DNA of 64,000 nucleotides from DAOUJI01 sp965219565 (GCA_965219565.1 OZ244780.1:1736001-1800000); one strand, 5' to 3'. Counted from the first letter of the stretch, positions 1-8,042 are shown. A program made the numbers and translations. The notes: generated by a model not told the origin, from the letters alone.

Positions 1-326
1 GTGGTGAGAGAATCGTCGGCAAGCCCTGCGGCCATCTTGGCTATGAAGTGGGCCGTGGCTGGCGCCACGACGACGATGTCGGCCTTGTTGGCAAGGGCGA
101 CGTGCTCTACGCTGAGATCGGAGTCGGGGTCGAACAAGTCGGTGACGACGGGCCTTTGGGTGAGGCTTCTGCAAGCCAGGGGAGTTATGAACTGGGAAGC
201 GCCGTAACTGAGAATGACGTCGACGTTGGCGCCTGCCTGCACCAGCTTGCTAGCGAGGTCCAACGCCTTGTAGCAGGCGATGCTTCCCGTTATTCCCAGG
301 ACTACGTTTTTGCCCTTCAAGACCAT
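1..326 (-). CDS. coaBC: Phosphopantothenoylcysteine decarboxylase/synthetase, N-terminal part (cut by window edge)
   Basis: The first 108 codons of a CoaBC-type flavoprotein are present; the rest lies beyond base 1. The translated start (MVLKGKNVVLGITGSIACYK) carries the family's GITGSIACYK FMN-binding signature, followed by a VVVAPATAHFIAKMA segment typical of the HFCD flavoprotein fold. The enzyme joins cysteine to phosphopantothenate and decarboxylates the product in CoA synthesis. The ATG lies 7 bp after the coaX stop, and a GGAGGA Shine-Dalgarno sits inside the end of coaX, so the two are translated together. coaX performs the first step of the same pathway. Presence of the CoaB domain cannot be checked here. 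Confidence 0.9.
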   Translation of the reverse strand, partial: MVLKGKNVVLGITGSIACYKALDLASKLVQAGANVDVILSYGASQFITPLACRSLTQRPVVTDLFDPDSDLSVEHVALANKADIVVVAPATAHFIAKMAAGLADDSLT

Positions 327-333
327 GCTGGCG

Positions 334-1122
334 CTAGTCCTCCCGGCCTGAGTCTGAGATTCTATTCATGTCATATATGAGGCGGAGGCCTATGAGGGTC
401 AGGTCCATGTTTATTTCGTCGAAAACGTCCGTTTCCCTGGCGATCACCTCAGCTAGACCTCCTGTGGCGATGACGCGGGACTCCTGTCCCAGTTCAGCCT
501 TGAACCGGGCAACCATGCCTTCCACCAGCCCGACGTGTCCCCAGAGGAGTCCCGATTGGAGGGCCATTACGGTGTTTCTTCCGATGGCGTAAGTTGGAGT
601 GGCAAGGTCCACTCGTCTGAGCTGTGATGTGCTGAGAAACAGGGCATCGGCAGCTACGTTAATTCCTGGAGCGATGGCTCCGCCGAGATATTCTCCGTCC
701 TTGGTGACGGCGTCGAAGACTGTGGCCGTTCCGAAGTCCACCATAATCGCCGGTCCTCCATAAAGACGGTAAGCCGCTGCGGCGTCCACAATGCGGTCAG
801 CTCCTACGTCCCGGGGGCTGTCATAGAGGATTCGGACTCCGGTTTTCACGCCTGCAGATACGGTGAGCGGGTCCACGTTGAAATAGGCCCGGCACATCTC
901 CTCGAAGGTGGGAGTCAGGATAGGGGCCACGCTGCAGATGCAGGCCCCGTCAACCTGATTAGATGCGACGCCCTTCAGGGGGAGGAGGGCGGATATCTGG
1001 AGGCCGTACTCGTCGGTAAGCCGTCGTTGGTCAGTGGCGATGCGCCAGGTGGACTTCAGGTGAGGCCCGTCGAAGACGCCAAGGGTAATGTTCGTATTGC
1101 CGATGTCGATTGTCAGCAGCAC
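334..1122 (-). CDS. coaX: Type III pantothenate kinase
   Basis: Phosphorylates pantothenate, the first step of CoA biosynthesis, in the cytosol. The 262-residue length fits the family. The N-terminal phosphate-binding DIGNTN motif is at residues 6-11, a GADR motif lies near residue 108, and the DFGTATVFD and GGAIAPGI segments are characteristic of the ASKHA-fold type III enzymes. It is the promoter-proximal gene of a two-gene unit with coaBC, which does a later step of the same pathway. A promoter with a consensus -10 lies about 75 bp upstream. Confidence 0.95.
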   Translation of the reverse strand: MLLTIDIGNTNITLGVFDGPHLKSTWRIATDQRRLTDEYGLQISALLPLKGVASNQVDGACICSVAPILTPTFEEMCRAYFNVDPLTVSAGVKTGVRILYDSPRDVGADRIVDAAAAYRLYGGPAIMVDFGTATVFDAVTKDGEYLGGAIAPGINVAADALFLSTSQLRRVDLATPTYAIGRNTVMALQSGLLWGHVGLVEGMVARFKAELGQESRVIATGGLAEVIARETDVFDEINMDLTLIGLRLIYDMNRISDSGRED

Positions 1123-1195
1123 TAGTAGGCTTCCTCTTCAGGCTCTGTCAGAGTCCCTTCGGCAGGCCCGGCCAACGGCCCTGATGCTTTGTTGG

Positions 1196-1224
1196 ATTAT
1201 ACTCTTGTGCCTGCGCCCCAACAA
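1196..1224 (-). promoter_or_regulatory. Sigma70-type promoter of coaX-coaBC
   Basis: On the minus strand TTGTTG (1219-1224) is followed after 17 bp by a perfect TATAAT (1196-1201). It points at coaX and implies a leader of roughly 65-70 nt. Confidence 0.6.
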
Positions 1225-1283
1225 CCACGCTGTGCTAGCCTATACTGGACCAGTGTAATCTTGTCCGGCCTTATGTCACATTG

Positions 1284-1292
1284 TGGTATAGT
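1284..1292 (+). promoter_or_regulatory. Possible extended -10 promoter
   Basis: TGG directly followed by TATAGT forms an extended -10 element about 48 bp upstream of the repeat-protein start. No good -35 is visible at normal spacing. Confidence 0.35.
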
Positions 1293-1339
1293 AGGAGAAA
1301 CCTTCAAAGGTTCATAGACCCAGTTGAAAGGAGGCCGCA

Positions 1340-2179
1340 ATGCCCCTGGGAAATATCGGCAACACTCTAAAAGACGCAATAGTAGGAACGGTCAAGGGAG
1401 CGGGCGATGTCCTGGGCCAGACCATCGAAACCACTCATGAGAGCACGACAAAGGCGCTTCAGGGCGTCAGAGACATAAGCCGGGAAGCGACCGGTCTTAT
1501 TACTGATAGTGTGTCCGGGGCCATTCAGGGAGCGATAGAGGTAGGCTCCGACGTAGGTTCAGCCGCCAAGGGCGTCGTCATAGGCAGCATAGAGGGCGTT
1601 GGAGAAGTGACGACGGTAACCGCCGCAACCATCAGTTCTACAGTGCGGGCTGCCATCACGGGCGCTAGGGAAGTGGGCGGAGATGCTGCTGACGCTGGGC
1701 GGGGCGCCGCTGAAGGCGCCATTGCCGCAACCAAACAGATAAGCCTGAGCGTGGAAGACGCGGCCGCTGGCATTGCCCAAGGCGCAATTAGAGGGGCCAA
1801 CGACGTGGGAGGCGACCTTGCCGCCACCGCCAAGTCGGTTGTGTCCGGCACCGCCACGGGCGCCCAGGAAGTGGGTTCTGACGTGTTGGGGGCTATCACC
1901 GACACCTCTCGTGGACTCGTTCAAGGCGCGTCTGAGGTCGGAGGCGACCTGGCTGGCGTAGCCAGAAGCGCAGTCGAAGGGGCCATAGACGCCGCCAAGT
2001 CCACGACGATAAAAGCCGAAGATGCCGCTTCTGCCGCGGCCTCCGGAGCCATCGAAGCCGCCGACAGCGTTGGAGACGCCGCAGGCAGAACAGTAAGGGA
2101 CGCCGTTTCCGGTACCATCGGAGGAGTTGCGGTTGTGGTCAAAGCCCCGTTCAACCAGGGCGAGGAGAAGAAGTCCTAG
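1340..2179 (+). CDS. Repeat protein with exact 22-residue period (LEA/apolipoprotein-like)
   Basis: A 279-residue protein of almost pure Ala/Gly/Val/Ser/Thr/Asp/Glu with no cysteine or tryptophan and no signal peptide or membrane segment. Repeat anchors of the type (E/D)V-G-(S/G)-D fall at residues 67, 111, 155, 177 and 199, with weaker versions at 23, 45, 89, 133, 221 and 243. These positions are all spaced by exactly 22 residues without indels. A 22-mer is two 11-mers, the periodicity of group 3 LEA proteins, apolipoproteins and synucleins, which form amphipathic helices on membranes or during drying. A stabilising or membrane-surface role is inferred only. An AAGGAGG Shine-Dalgarno precedes the ATG, and a strong terminator follows, so the gene is probably monocistronic. 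Confidence 0.8.
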   Translation: MPLGNIGNTLKDAIVGTVKGAGDVLGQTIETTHESTTKALQGVRDISREATGLITDSVSGAIQGAIEVGSDVGSAAKGVVIGSIEGVGEVTTVTAATISSTVRAAITGAREVGGDAADAGRGAAEGAIAATKQISLSVEDAAAGIAQGAIRGANDVGGDLAATAKSVVSGTATGAQEVGSDVLGAITDTSRGLVQGASEVGGDLAGVARSAVEGAIDAAKSTTIKAEDAASAAASGAIEAADSVGDAAGRTVRDAVSGTIGGVAVVVKAPFNQGEEKKS

Positions 2180-2231
2180 AAACCTGAACAAGCGACTCTT
2201 TTGGCCTGCTCTGAAAAACGGTACGATAGAT

Positions 2232-2271
2232 AAGGCCAGCCGCGACCCGATTCGTGCGGCTGGCCTTTTAT
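2232..2271 (+). terminator. Rho-independent terminator after the repeat protein
   Basis: Perfect 12-bp arms, 2232-2243 and 2256-2267, with a 12-nt loop. The descending arm ends in a run of T (TTTT then ATTAT). Confidence 0.85.
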
Positions 2272-2383
2272 TATGGACGGAGTTCGTTGTTTTATTCTTC
2301 AGCTTATTCGCTGACCGCGTGCTGGCCTACCCGCTTTGGGCTGGTGGGAGCATGTCTGGAAGCGTCTACCGTAAGGTGAACGG

Positions 2384-3412
2384 ATGAACGCCGCAATAAT
2401 GACGCTCGTCGGGATAGTGCACGGCATTCAGCGCCTGGTGCACGTCACTGTGTTTACACTGGTCGGGATCTTTCACGGGATCCAACGGGTGGCGATGATA
2501 TTCAGCCACGGGGCAGAGCTGCTGGGAAAAGATTTGGCGGCCACGAGGCTGGGCAAGACCACTCCCTTGCGACTCGTCGCTAGAGTAATCCAAGACCTGG
2601 GGGATGACGACGCCACCCATATGGCGGCCTCCGTCAGCTATTACGCCATCCTTTCGCTGTTCCCGCTTGTATTGGGATTGACGGCCATCGTTGGAATTGT
2701 GGCCGACTCGCCAGAACAACAGGAACAGGTTGTTGATTTCATCGTCGACTATTTGCCAGGCTCAGAGACCTTTGTACGGGACAGCATTGGAGGCGTCGTC
2801 AAGTTTCGCACCGTAACCGGCATTATCTCTATCCTGAGCTTGTTCTGGGCGGGCAGCGCCGTATTTGGCTCGATCACTCGGGCTGTGAACCGGGCCTGGG
2901 ACGTGTCCAGAGACCCTCCCTTTTACAAGAACAAGCCCAGGCAACTCGCTATGGCCGCGGGAATTTCTTTGCTCTTCTGGCTCTCTGTCAGCATTTCCAG
3001 CGTAATCCACTGGGCGGCTTCCATTGAAATCGGAGGGTCCAGTTTGGAGAGCCTAGTCGGAGGAGAGGTGACGTCCGTACTGTTCAGAATTCCCGCGTTC
3101 TTGATGACCGTTGTGATTTTTGCCGTAATCTACAAAATTCTGCCCAACGCCGAAACTCGGTGGCGGTACATCTGGCTGGGGATAATCATAGCTGCGGCAC
3201 TATTCGAAGCGTGCAAGCACCTCTTCCTGTGGTACATCGGCAACTTCGCTCAATACGACCAGGTCTACGGCAACATCGCCTCGGTGGTGGTGCTTATGGT
3301 GTGGGCTTATGTCTCGGCCTTCATCCTCATATTGGGCGCTGAAATCGCTTCAGAGTACACCCGAATTCGGCTTGGCGTCGAAAGAGGACAGGCTTATCCC
3401 AGCCGGTCCTAG
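2384..3412 (+). CDS. YihY/BrkB-family inner-membrane protein
   Basis: A 342-residue polytopic membrane protein of the YihY/BrkB family. The hallmark segment SVSYYAILSLFPLVLGL and the later WAGSAVFGSITRAVNRAWD and YGNIASVVVLMVWAYVSAFILILGAE stretches are family signatures, with about six hydrophobic segments. Some members were once called ribonuclease BN, but the family function is unsettled; export or envelope roles have been proposed. The N-terminus is extended by about 50 residues and contains two near-identical copies of TLVGI-x-HGIQR 18 residues apart (residues 7-17 and 25-35), probably an amphipathic helix. AAGGTG seven bases upstream supports the ATG at 2384. Confidence 0.88.
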   Translation: MNAAIMTLVGIVHGIQRLVHVTVFTLVGIFHGIQRVAMIFSHGAELLGKDLAATRLGKTTPLRLVARVIQDLGDDDATHMAASVSYYAILSLFPLVLGLTAIVGIVADSPEQQEQVVDFIVDYLPGSETFVRDSIGGVVKFRTVTGIISILSLFWAGSAVFGSITRAVNRAWDVSRDPPFYKNKPRQLAMAAGISLLFWLSVSISSVIHWAASIEIGGSSLESLVGGEVTSVLFRIPAFLMTVVIFAVIYKILPNAETRWRYIWLGIIIAAALFEACKHLFLWYIGNFAQYDQVYGNIASVVVLMVWAYVSAFILILGAEIASEYTRIRLGVERGQAYPSRS

Positions 3413-3413
3413 G

Positions 3414-3461
3414 GACGTTGCCCCCTTGCCGTTGACGGGAGAGGGTTGAGGTGAGGGTGAA
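3414..3461. repeat. Intergenic CTCTCCC/GGGAGAGG-type palindromic repeat
   Basis: Contains a GACGGGAGAGGGTTGAGGTG core. The reverse complement closely matches the repeat units at 15966-16002 and 33681-33716. See the repeat-family finding. Confidence 0.7.
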
Positions 3462-3495
3462 CAATCGGACGGCCCTGGGTCGCCCATCGCTCCTG

Positions 3496-3524
3496 TTGAA
3501 ACCGCATACGCCGGTGGGTACAAT
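3496..3524 (+). promoter_or_regulatory. Sigma70-type promoter of the acyl-CoA dehydrogenase
   Basis: TTGAAA (3496-3501), a 17-bp spacer and TACAAT (3519-3524), about 70 bp upstream of the GTG start. Confidence 0.6.
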
Positions 3525-3592
3525 GGGCTGGCTTCACGCTCAGGTGAAGCTTGGAGCGTCCATCGTTTATTACCCACGCCAAGGAGTTTTCA

Positions 3593-4753
3593 GTGACTAT
3601 TACGAGAACCCCGGAAGAAGCCCAAAGCCAGATAGTCAACATGGTGCGCGACTTTGTGCGCAGGGATGTCGAACCCGTCGCGGCCAAACATGACGAGGAG
3701 GACACCGCGCCCCTAGAACTCATCGAGAAGATGAAAGGAATGGGCCTCTTCGGGATAACCGTGCCCGAAGAGTATGGCGGCATGGGCCTGGACTACTCGA
3801 CCTTCGCCATGATATTCGAGGAGCTTTCCAAAGGCTGGATGAGCATAAGCGGAGTCATCGGCACCCATCACATCATGAGCTACGTGGTCAACAACTTCGG
3901 CACCGAGGAGCAGAAGCAACGCTTCCTCCCCTCTATGGCGTCCGGGAAGATGAGGGGAGGGCTGGCCCTCACTGAACCCAACGCGGGCAGCGACGTCCAG
4001 TCCATCCAAACGGTGGCGGTGAAGGATGGCGAGGAGTACGTAATCAATGGCTCCAAGATGTTCATCACCAACGCGGAGCACGGGGACACCTTTGCCCTGA
4101 TGACCAAGACCGACCCCAACGCCTCGCCCCCGCACCGGGGAATGAGCTGCTTCATAGTCCACAAAGGGCCGGGTTTCGAAGTAGGCCGCCACCTCAAGAA
4201 GTTGGGCTACCGGGGTCTCGACACCTGCGAGATAACCATCAGAGACTTCCGGGTTCCCGCGGACAACCTGGTGGGAGGTCAGGAAGGCCGTGGTTTCCAG
4301 CAAGTGATGAGCGGTTTGGAGACCGGAAGAATCAACATAGCCGCCAGGGCGGTGGGCGTTGCCACCGCCGCCTTCGAGCACGCCATCCGCTACGCCCAGC
4401 AAAGGGAGGCTTTCGGAGTCCCCATCGCTCAGCACCAGGCGATACAGCTGAAGCTGGCGGATATGGCCACCAAGATAGAGGCCGCCCGGCTGCTGACTTA
4501 CAAGGCCGCTGAGAAGAAGGACCAGGGCGAGAGAGTAGACCTGGAAGCCGGAATGGCCAAGCTCTACGCCAGCGAGATATGCTACGAGGTGGCGATGGAG
4601 TCCATGCGCATCCACGGAGGAATAGGCTATATCAAGGAGCTGCCCGTGGAGCGCTTCTACCGGGACGCCCCCCTGATGATTATCGGAGAGGGCACCAACG
4701 AAATTCAGCGGCTGGTCATAGCCCGCAACCTCCTCAGACGCTACGCTGCTTAG
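3593..4753 (+). CDS. Acyl-CoA dehydrogenase
   Basis: FAD-dependent alpha,beta-dehydrogenation of acyl-CoA thioesters, passing electrons to ETF. About 386 residues from the GTG, as usual for short/medium-chain enzymes. Visible motifs are LALTEPNAGSD (flavin/substrate loop), MFITNAEHGD, and the C-terminal IHGGIGY and GEGTNEIQR segments, where the Glu of the EGT element is the usual catalytic base. The GTG at 3593 has AAGGAG six bases upstream and is preferred over an in-frame ATG at 3551 that lacks a ribosome site. The last 117 coding bases recur 765 bp downstream, beyond a toxin-antitoxin pair. Confidence 0.93.
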   Translation: MTITRTPEEAQSQIVNMVRDFVRRDVEPVAAKHDEEDTAPLELIEKMKGMGLFGITVPEEYGGMGLDYSTFAMIFEELSKGWMSISGVIGTHHIMSYVVNNFGTEEQKQRFLPSMASGKMRGGLALTEPNAGSDVQSIQTVAVKDGEEYVINGSKMFITNAEHGDTFALMTKTDPNASPPHRGMSCFIVHKGPGFEVGRHLKKLGYRGLDTCEITIRDFRVPADNLVGGQEGRGFQQVMSGLETGRINIAARAVGVATAAFEHAIRYAQQREAFGVPIAQHQAIQLKLADMATKIEAARLLTYKAAEKKDQGERVDLEAGMAKLYASEICYEVAMESMRIHGGIGYIKELPVERFYRDAPLMIIGEGTNEIQRLVIARNLLRRYAA

Positions 4754-4756
4754 GGG
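4634..4756 (+). repeat. Left copy of 123-bp direct repeat (ACAD 3' end)
   Basis: Identical to 5399-5521 except at four positions, all synonymous third-codon bases. It spans the last codons and the stop of the acyl-CoA dehydrogenase. Confidence 0.9.
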
Positions 4757-4795
4757 GCTAAGGCGGGACGTATGTTAGCGAAATGGACATCCTGA

Positions 4796-5104
4796 ATGAA
4801 GTCCATTGTTGAAGTTCGTTCTCAATTGGACAAGGGCGACTTTGAATTCTCTAGCCATGCCCTCCGTGGTAGTATTGAGAGGAACATCAGCGAACAGGAA
4901 GTTAGAGAAGTCGGGCGGGAGGCGATCATCATTGAGGACTATCCGGATGACAAATATTCCCCAAGTTGTTTACTGTTAGGTTTCACTCGCACCGGCAGGC
5001 CTTTGCATATCCAGGTAGCCCTTGAGCCATCTCGACTATTGAGAATAATTACTTTATATGAACCAGACCTTGGGCAATGGAGCAACTACTTTCGGAGGAA
5101 ATGA
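4796..5104 (+). CDS. DUF4258-type (RelE/MqsR-like) toxin
   Basis: A 102-residue protein with the DUF4258 layout: an N-terminal helix followed by an F-SSHALR-SIERNIS segment, and a C-terminal sheet ending in RIITLYEPDLGQW. The family is related to RelE/MqsR mRNA interferases and is usually the toxin of a two-gene module. The stop overlaps the Shine-Dalgarno region of the next gene, a zinc-binding MqsA-type protein, which supports a toxin-antitoxin pair transcribed as one unit. The pair lies between two copies of the acyl-CoA dehydrogenase 3' end. RNase activity is inferred from family only. Confidence 0.75.
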   Translation: MKSIVEVRSQLDKGDFEFSSHALRGSIERNISEQEVREVGREAIIIEDYPDDKYSPSCLLLGFTRTGRPLHIQVALEPSRLLRIITLYEPDLGQWSNYFRRK

Positions 5105-5105
5105 C

Positions 5106-5339
5106 ATGGCTGGCTGCTCGATATGCCATAGCGATGAGAGCAAGGAAGAAGCGGTTGACGAGGTGTTTCACGTCGATGGGCGTTACGTCTTAGTCAACGG
5201 AATTCCGGCTACGAAATGCGCCAGGTGCGGCGAGCAAACCTTCAGCCGTGAAACCGTGGAAAAGGTCCGTCTGATGGTTCGCGTTGAGGCCAAGCCTTCC
5301 GAGTCGGTGTCCATGGATGTCTTTAACTTCGCTTCGTGA
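5106..5339 (+). CDS. MqsA/YgiT-type zinc-finger antitoxin
   Basis: A 77-residue protein with two CxxC knuckles: CSIC near residues 4-7 and CARC near residues 38-41. This is the zinc-binding N-terminal domain of MqsA/YgiT-type antitoxins. A separate DNA-binding HTH domain, present in full-length MqsA, is absent, as in many short partners of DUF4258 toxins. The ATG at 5106 follows the toxin stop by one base and has GGAGGA six bases upstream, so this start is preferred over an upstream in-frame ATG inside the toxin gene. Expected to bind and neutralise the toxin. Confidence 0.75.
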   Translation: MAGCSICHSDESKEEAVDEVFHVDGRYVLVNGIPATKCARCGEQTFSRETVEKVRLMVRVEAKPSESVSMDVFNFAS

Positions 5340-5398
5340 TGGGAATCCGCCGCTCCATATTTCCCGCAATGGCGGTAATCCAGACAACGTTTGACCAA

Positions 5399-5518
5399 AA
5401 GGAGCTGCCCGTGGAGCGCTTCTACCGGGACGCCCCCCTGATGATCATCGGAGAAGGCACCAACGAAATCCAGCGGCTGGTCATAGCCCGCAACCTCCTC
5501 AGACGCTACGCGGCTTAG
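5399..5518 (+). pseudogene. 3'-terminal fragment of an acyl-CoA dehydrogenase gene
   Basis: Encodes only the last 39 residues of an acyl-CoA dehydrogenase (ELPVERFYRD to LLRRYAA and stop), identical in protein to the end of the intact gene at 3593-4753. The four base differences are all synonymous. No remaining enzyme sequence is found upstream, so this is a fragment. Because only silent sites differ, the copies probably diverged while both were functional, so the fragment likely came from another allele or paralogue rather than a fresh duplication. Confidence 0.85.
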
Positions 5519-5521
5519 GGG
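5399..5521 (+). repeat. Right copy of 123-bp direct repeat
   Basis: Partner of 4634-4756 with four mismatches. The two copies bracket the toxin-antitoxin pair. Confidence 0.9.
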
Positions 5522-5608
5522 ATCCGATCGGACTGGATGAACGTTCCACAATAACGGGGTTCCTGAGGGTCGAAGAGGTCAGCAGCCAGGGGACTAGGTA
5601 GGTATGGG

Positions 5609-6910
5609 ATGAGCGTAACCACTGGCTTGCTAGCCGTTATAGCCGCCTTTGTCTTGACCCTGGTCCTTGGAATCGCTTGCGAAACCGGAGCCGAATCGAC
5701 GGACTCTGGTCCTGGCTCCACCACACCACTGCATAGTGCGGCGTCCATAGACTCTACGCAACAGGTAGAGGCGCTGCTGAATGAAGGAGCGGACGTCAAA
5801 GCCAAGGACGAGTCCGGCGCTACGCCGTTGCATTTGGCGGCGGCCCGAAATGCCGGCCCGGAGGTGGTGGAGTTGCTGCTCGACCATGGCGCGGACGTTA
5901 ATGCCAGGTATGGACACGGCAGCGCTCCGCTGCATCTGGCGGCGGCCCAGAATCCCAATCCTGCAATGGTGGAGTTGCTGCTCGACTGGGAGGCGGACGT
6001 TAATGCCGTGGAATGGAACGACAACACGCCGCTGCATTTGGCGGCGGAATCAAACAACCCGGCAGTCGTCATGGCCCTTCTGGACCGTGAGGCGAACACG
6101 AAAGCCACGAATTCGCGCGGCAGCACGCCGCTGCATTTGGCGGCGGCCCAGAATCCTGACCCGGCAGTGGTGGAGTTGCTGCTCGATAGGGGTGCGGACA
6201 TAGAGGCCCGACGTGGGGGAGGCGTAACTCCTCTACATGAGGCGGTGGAGTTAAATGAAACGGCAGTGGTCGTGGCGCTCCTGGACCGTGAGGCCAACAC
6301 AGAGGCCAAGAATTTGAGAAACCGGACACCCCTGCATTGGGCAATATTCAATAACGATCCGGCGATGGCCAAGTTGCTGCTGGACCGGGGAGCGGACGCG
6401 AACGTCGGGCTGGAACAAGGGGACACGCCCCTATTTTGGGCAATAGAGGAGAACAATCCCGCGATGGTTGAGGTCTTGCTTGACGGGGGCGCGGACGTCA
6501 ACGCCAACGACAATATTGGCTGGACTCCGCTGTATGGGGCCGCTCATGATGACGCCTTTGAGATTGCCGCGCTGCTGGTAGACCGGGGCGCGGATGCTGA
6601 CGCCAAGGACTACCTGGGCCGGACGGCCCTGCACATGGGGACGAGTCGTGCGAGTCCGAGGTTGGTGGAGTTGCTGCTGGAGCAAGGCGCGGACGTTGAA
6701 GCAGTGGCCGGGAACGGCGACACGCCGTTGCTGATTGCGGTGCGTCAGAGCCGCCTGGACGTGGTGGAGCTGTTGCTGGACGGCGGCGCCGATCCCAACG
6801 CCGAGGTCTATGGTGAAAGGACCCCCTGCATATTCGCCCGGAACGAAGAGGCGTTCACCGACAGTCCGCTGCTGGAGCGCCTCTGCTCCACGCCGGCTCC
6901 AGCGCCGTAG
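5609..6910 (+). CDS. Ankyrin-repeat lipoprotein
   Basis: A 433-residue exported protein. A hydrophobic signal peptide (residues 5-23) ends in a lipobox, LGIAC, with Cys24 as the predicted lipidated residue. About eleven complete ankyrin repeats of 33-34 residues follow, most with the TPLHLAA and VVELLLDRGADVNA consensus, plus a degenerate last unit ending in a short tail. Ankyrin stacks bind proteins; no enzymatic domain is present. The repeats are also highly similar at DNA level, suggesting recent internal duplication. The location is predicted to be the outer face of the cytoplasmic membrane. The upstream neighbour is the ACAD fragment. Confidence 0.88.
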   Translation: MSVTTGLLAVIAAFVLTLVLGIACETGAESTDSGPGSTTPLHSAASIDSTQQVEALLNEGADVKAKDESGATPLHLAAARNAGPEVVELLLDHGADVNARYGHGSAPLHLAAAQNPNPAMVELLLDWEADVNAVEWNDNTPLHLAAESNNPAVVMALLDREANTKATNSRGSTPLHLAAAQNPDPAVVELLLDRGADIEARRGGGVTPLHEAVELNETAVVVALLDREANTEAKNLRNRTPLHWAIFNNDPAMAKLLLDRGADANVGLEQGDTPLFWAIEENNPAMVEVLLDGGADVNANDNIGWTPLYGAAHDDAFEIAALLVDRGADADAKDYLGRTALHMGTSRASPRLVELLLEQGADVEAVAGNGDTPLLIAVRQSRLDVVELLLDGGADPNAEVYGERTPCIFARNEEAFTDSPLLERLCSTPAPAP

Positions 6911-6977
6911 CTCGCGGAAGCTCTGCCCATCTCGATCCAATAAGGGGTCGGTCCAAGGGAATCTGGAACCCTGAGCA

Positions 6978-8042
6978 TCAAAAGTAAGCGTCGGGTTCCG
7001 TGATTAGTATAGCCAGAAGCGCGGCAACCCAGAACAGTAGACTGGTGCAGATTGAGTAGAAGATTAGAGCAGTGAAGTTTCTCATAGAGCCAGACCTGGG
7101 AGACATCCAAGACAAACCGCGAGGGAGCGCAAGTCTGTCGGGCCACAGCAGTCCTGCGCACACGCCAAGGGTGAAGCCCATAAATTGGAGCATGGAGATG
7201 CTATAGCCCAATCTAGTCCAGACTAGTGCCGTGTCCGTTTCCCAAAACTCACTGTCTTCTGAAATTACGGCTCCTGTTGCCCAAAGAGGCCCGTAGAATA
7301 GGACGACTGCCGTCAACTGCCAGATGAATATACCAGCCGTTCCCCAAAGAAGGACCCGCCGTGCCTGTGACGTCGCTGCGGGTAACCTCGCGACAAGGGT
7401 CAGCAGCGCAGGGTAAAACACCAACCCAAATATAGAGAAGCTGACAAAAATCCAGAATCGGCTCGTGGGGGACGAATAGCTTACGGCGAGTCCGAAGAGA
7501 TAGTCCCATAGAAAGGCGATCAGGGCGATAACCAGGACGTTGGTGAGCACCCTGAGCTTATCTGAGGTCTTGAAATGTAATCCAGGCAGCAGCGATTTAT
7601 CTGGCCACCTCATACCTGCGAGAACGCCAATCAGGAATCCCATGGACAGGAAGCTGAAGTTTGGAAGCCAGCTTAATCCATATAGCGAAGTGTCTGTGAT
7701 TGCATCTAAGCCGTCGTCTCGGTACAGGTCGACGATTGTCGAAATCGCTAAGACAGCAAGTGCAACAGCGTGGCCACAGATACCCCAGAGCAGAGTTCTC
7801 AGGGTCTGGGGCTTCACAGACCGCCGCTGAACTTGAACTGCCAGCAACGTTCCGAACAGGGCAACCGGGACAAGGGAGGCCAGGGAACCGCTGAATCGTA
7901 CCGGCAGCGCGAAGAGAATGATTGCTGAAACGAGCAGCGCCGCGGCAAACAGCAGCGCAATCCTTGGCGCCCGAGAACTCAGAGCCGTCGGGTCCGGGGT
8001 GGAGGAGTCCGCCGCCGGGGTTCTATCTTCGGGTGTCTCCAA
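6978..8042 (-). CDS. Polytopic membrane protein with internal duplication
   Basis: Unrecognised 354-residue protein with eight or more hydrophobic segments after a polar, proline-rich N-terminus of about 25 residues. The two halves are homologous to each other: MGFLIGVLAGMRWPD (134-148) corresponds to MGFTLGVCAGLLWPD (288-302), and LRTLLWGICG (81-90) to RRVLLWGTAG (228-237). This suggests a duplicated four-helix unit. No transporter signature was recognised. It is alone between convergent and divergent neighbours. Confidence 0.7.
   Translation of the reverse strand: METPEDRTPAADSSTPDPTALSSRAPRIALLFAAALLVSAIILFALPVRFSGSLASLVPVALFGTLLAVQVQRRSVKPQTLRTLLWGICGHAVALAVLAISTIVDLYRDDGLDAITDTSLYGLSWLPNFSFLSMGFLIGVLAGMRWPDKSLLPGLHFKTSDKLRVLTNVLVIALIAFLWDYLFGLAVSYSSPTSRFWIFVSFSIFGLVFYPALLTLVARLPAATSQARRVLLWGTAGIFIWQLTAVVLFYGPLWATGAVISEDSEFWETDTALVWTRLGYSISMLQFMGFTLGVCAGLLWPDRLALPRGLSWMSPRSGSMRNFTALIFYSICTSLLFWVAALLAILITEPDAYF

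Noticed and set aside
1559..2191. 210-residue reading frame on the minus strand within the 22-residue-repeat gene
   Set aside because: Mirrors the Gly/Ala-rich codons of the plus-strand gene; no ribosome site or domain.
3713..4615. 300-residue antisense frame in the acyl-CoA dehydrogenase
   Set aside because: Shadow of a well-recognised enzyme in a GC-rich gene; composition is His/Gly/Val-rich without any motif.
5800..6800. Closely spaced similar DNA units suggesting a tandem or CRISPR-like array
   Set aside because: They are in-frame ankyrin-repeat codons, about 99-102 bp apart, with no constant repeat-spacer structure.
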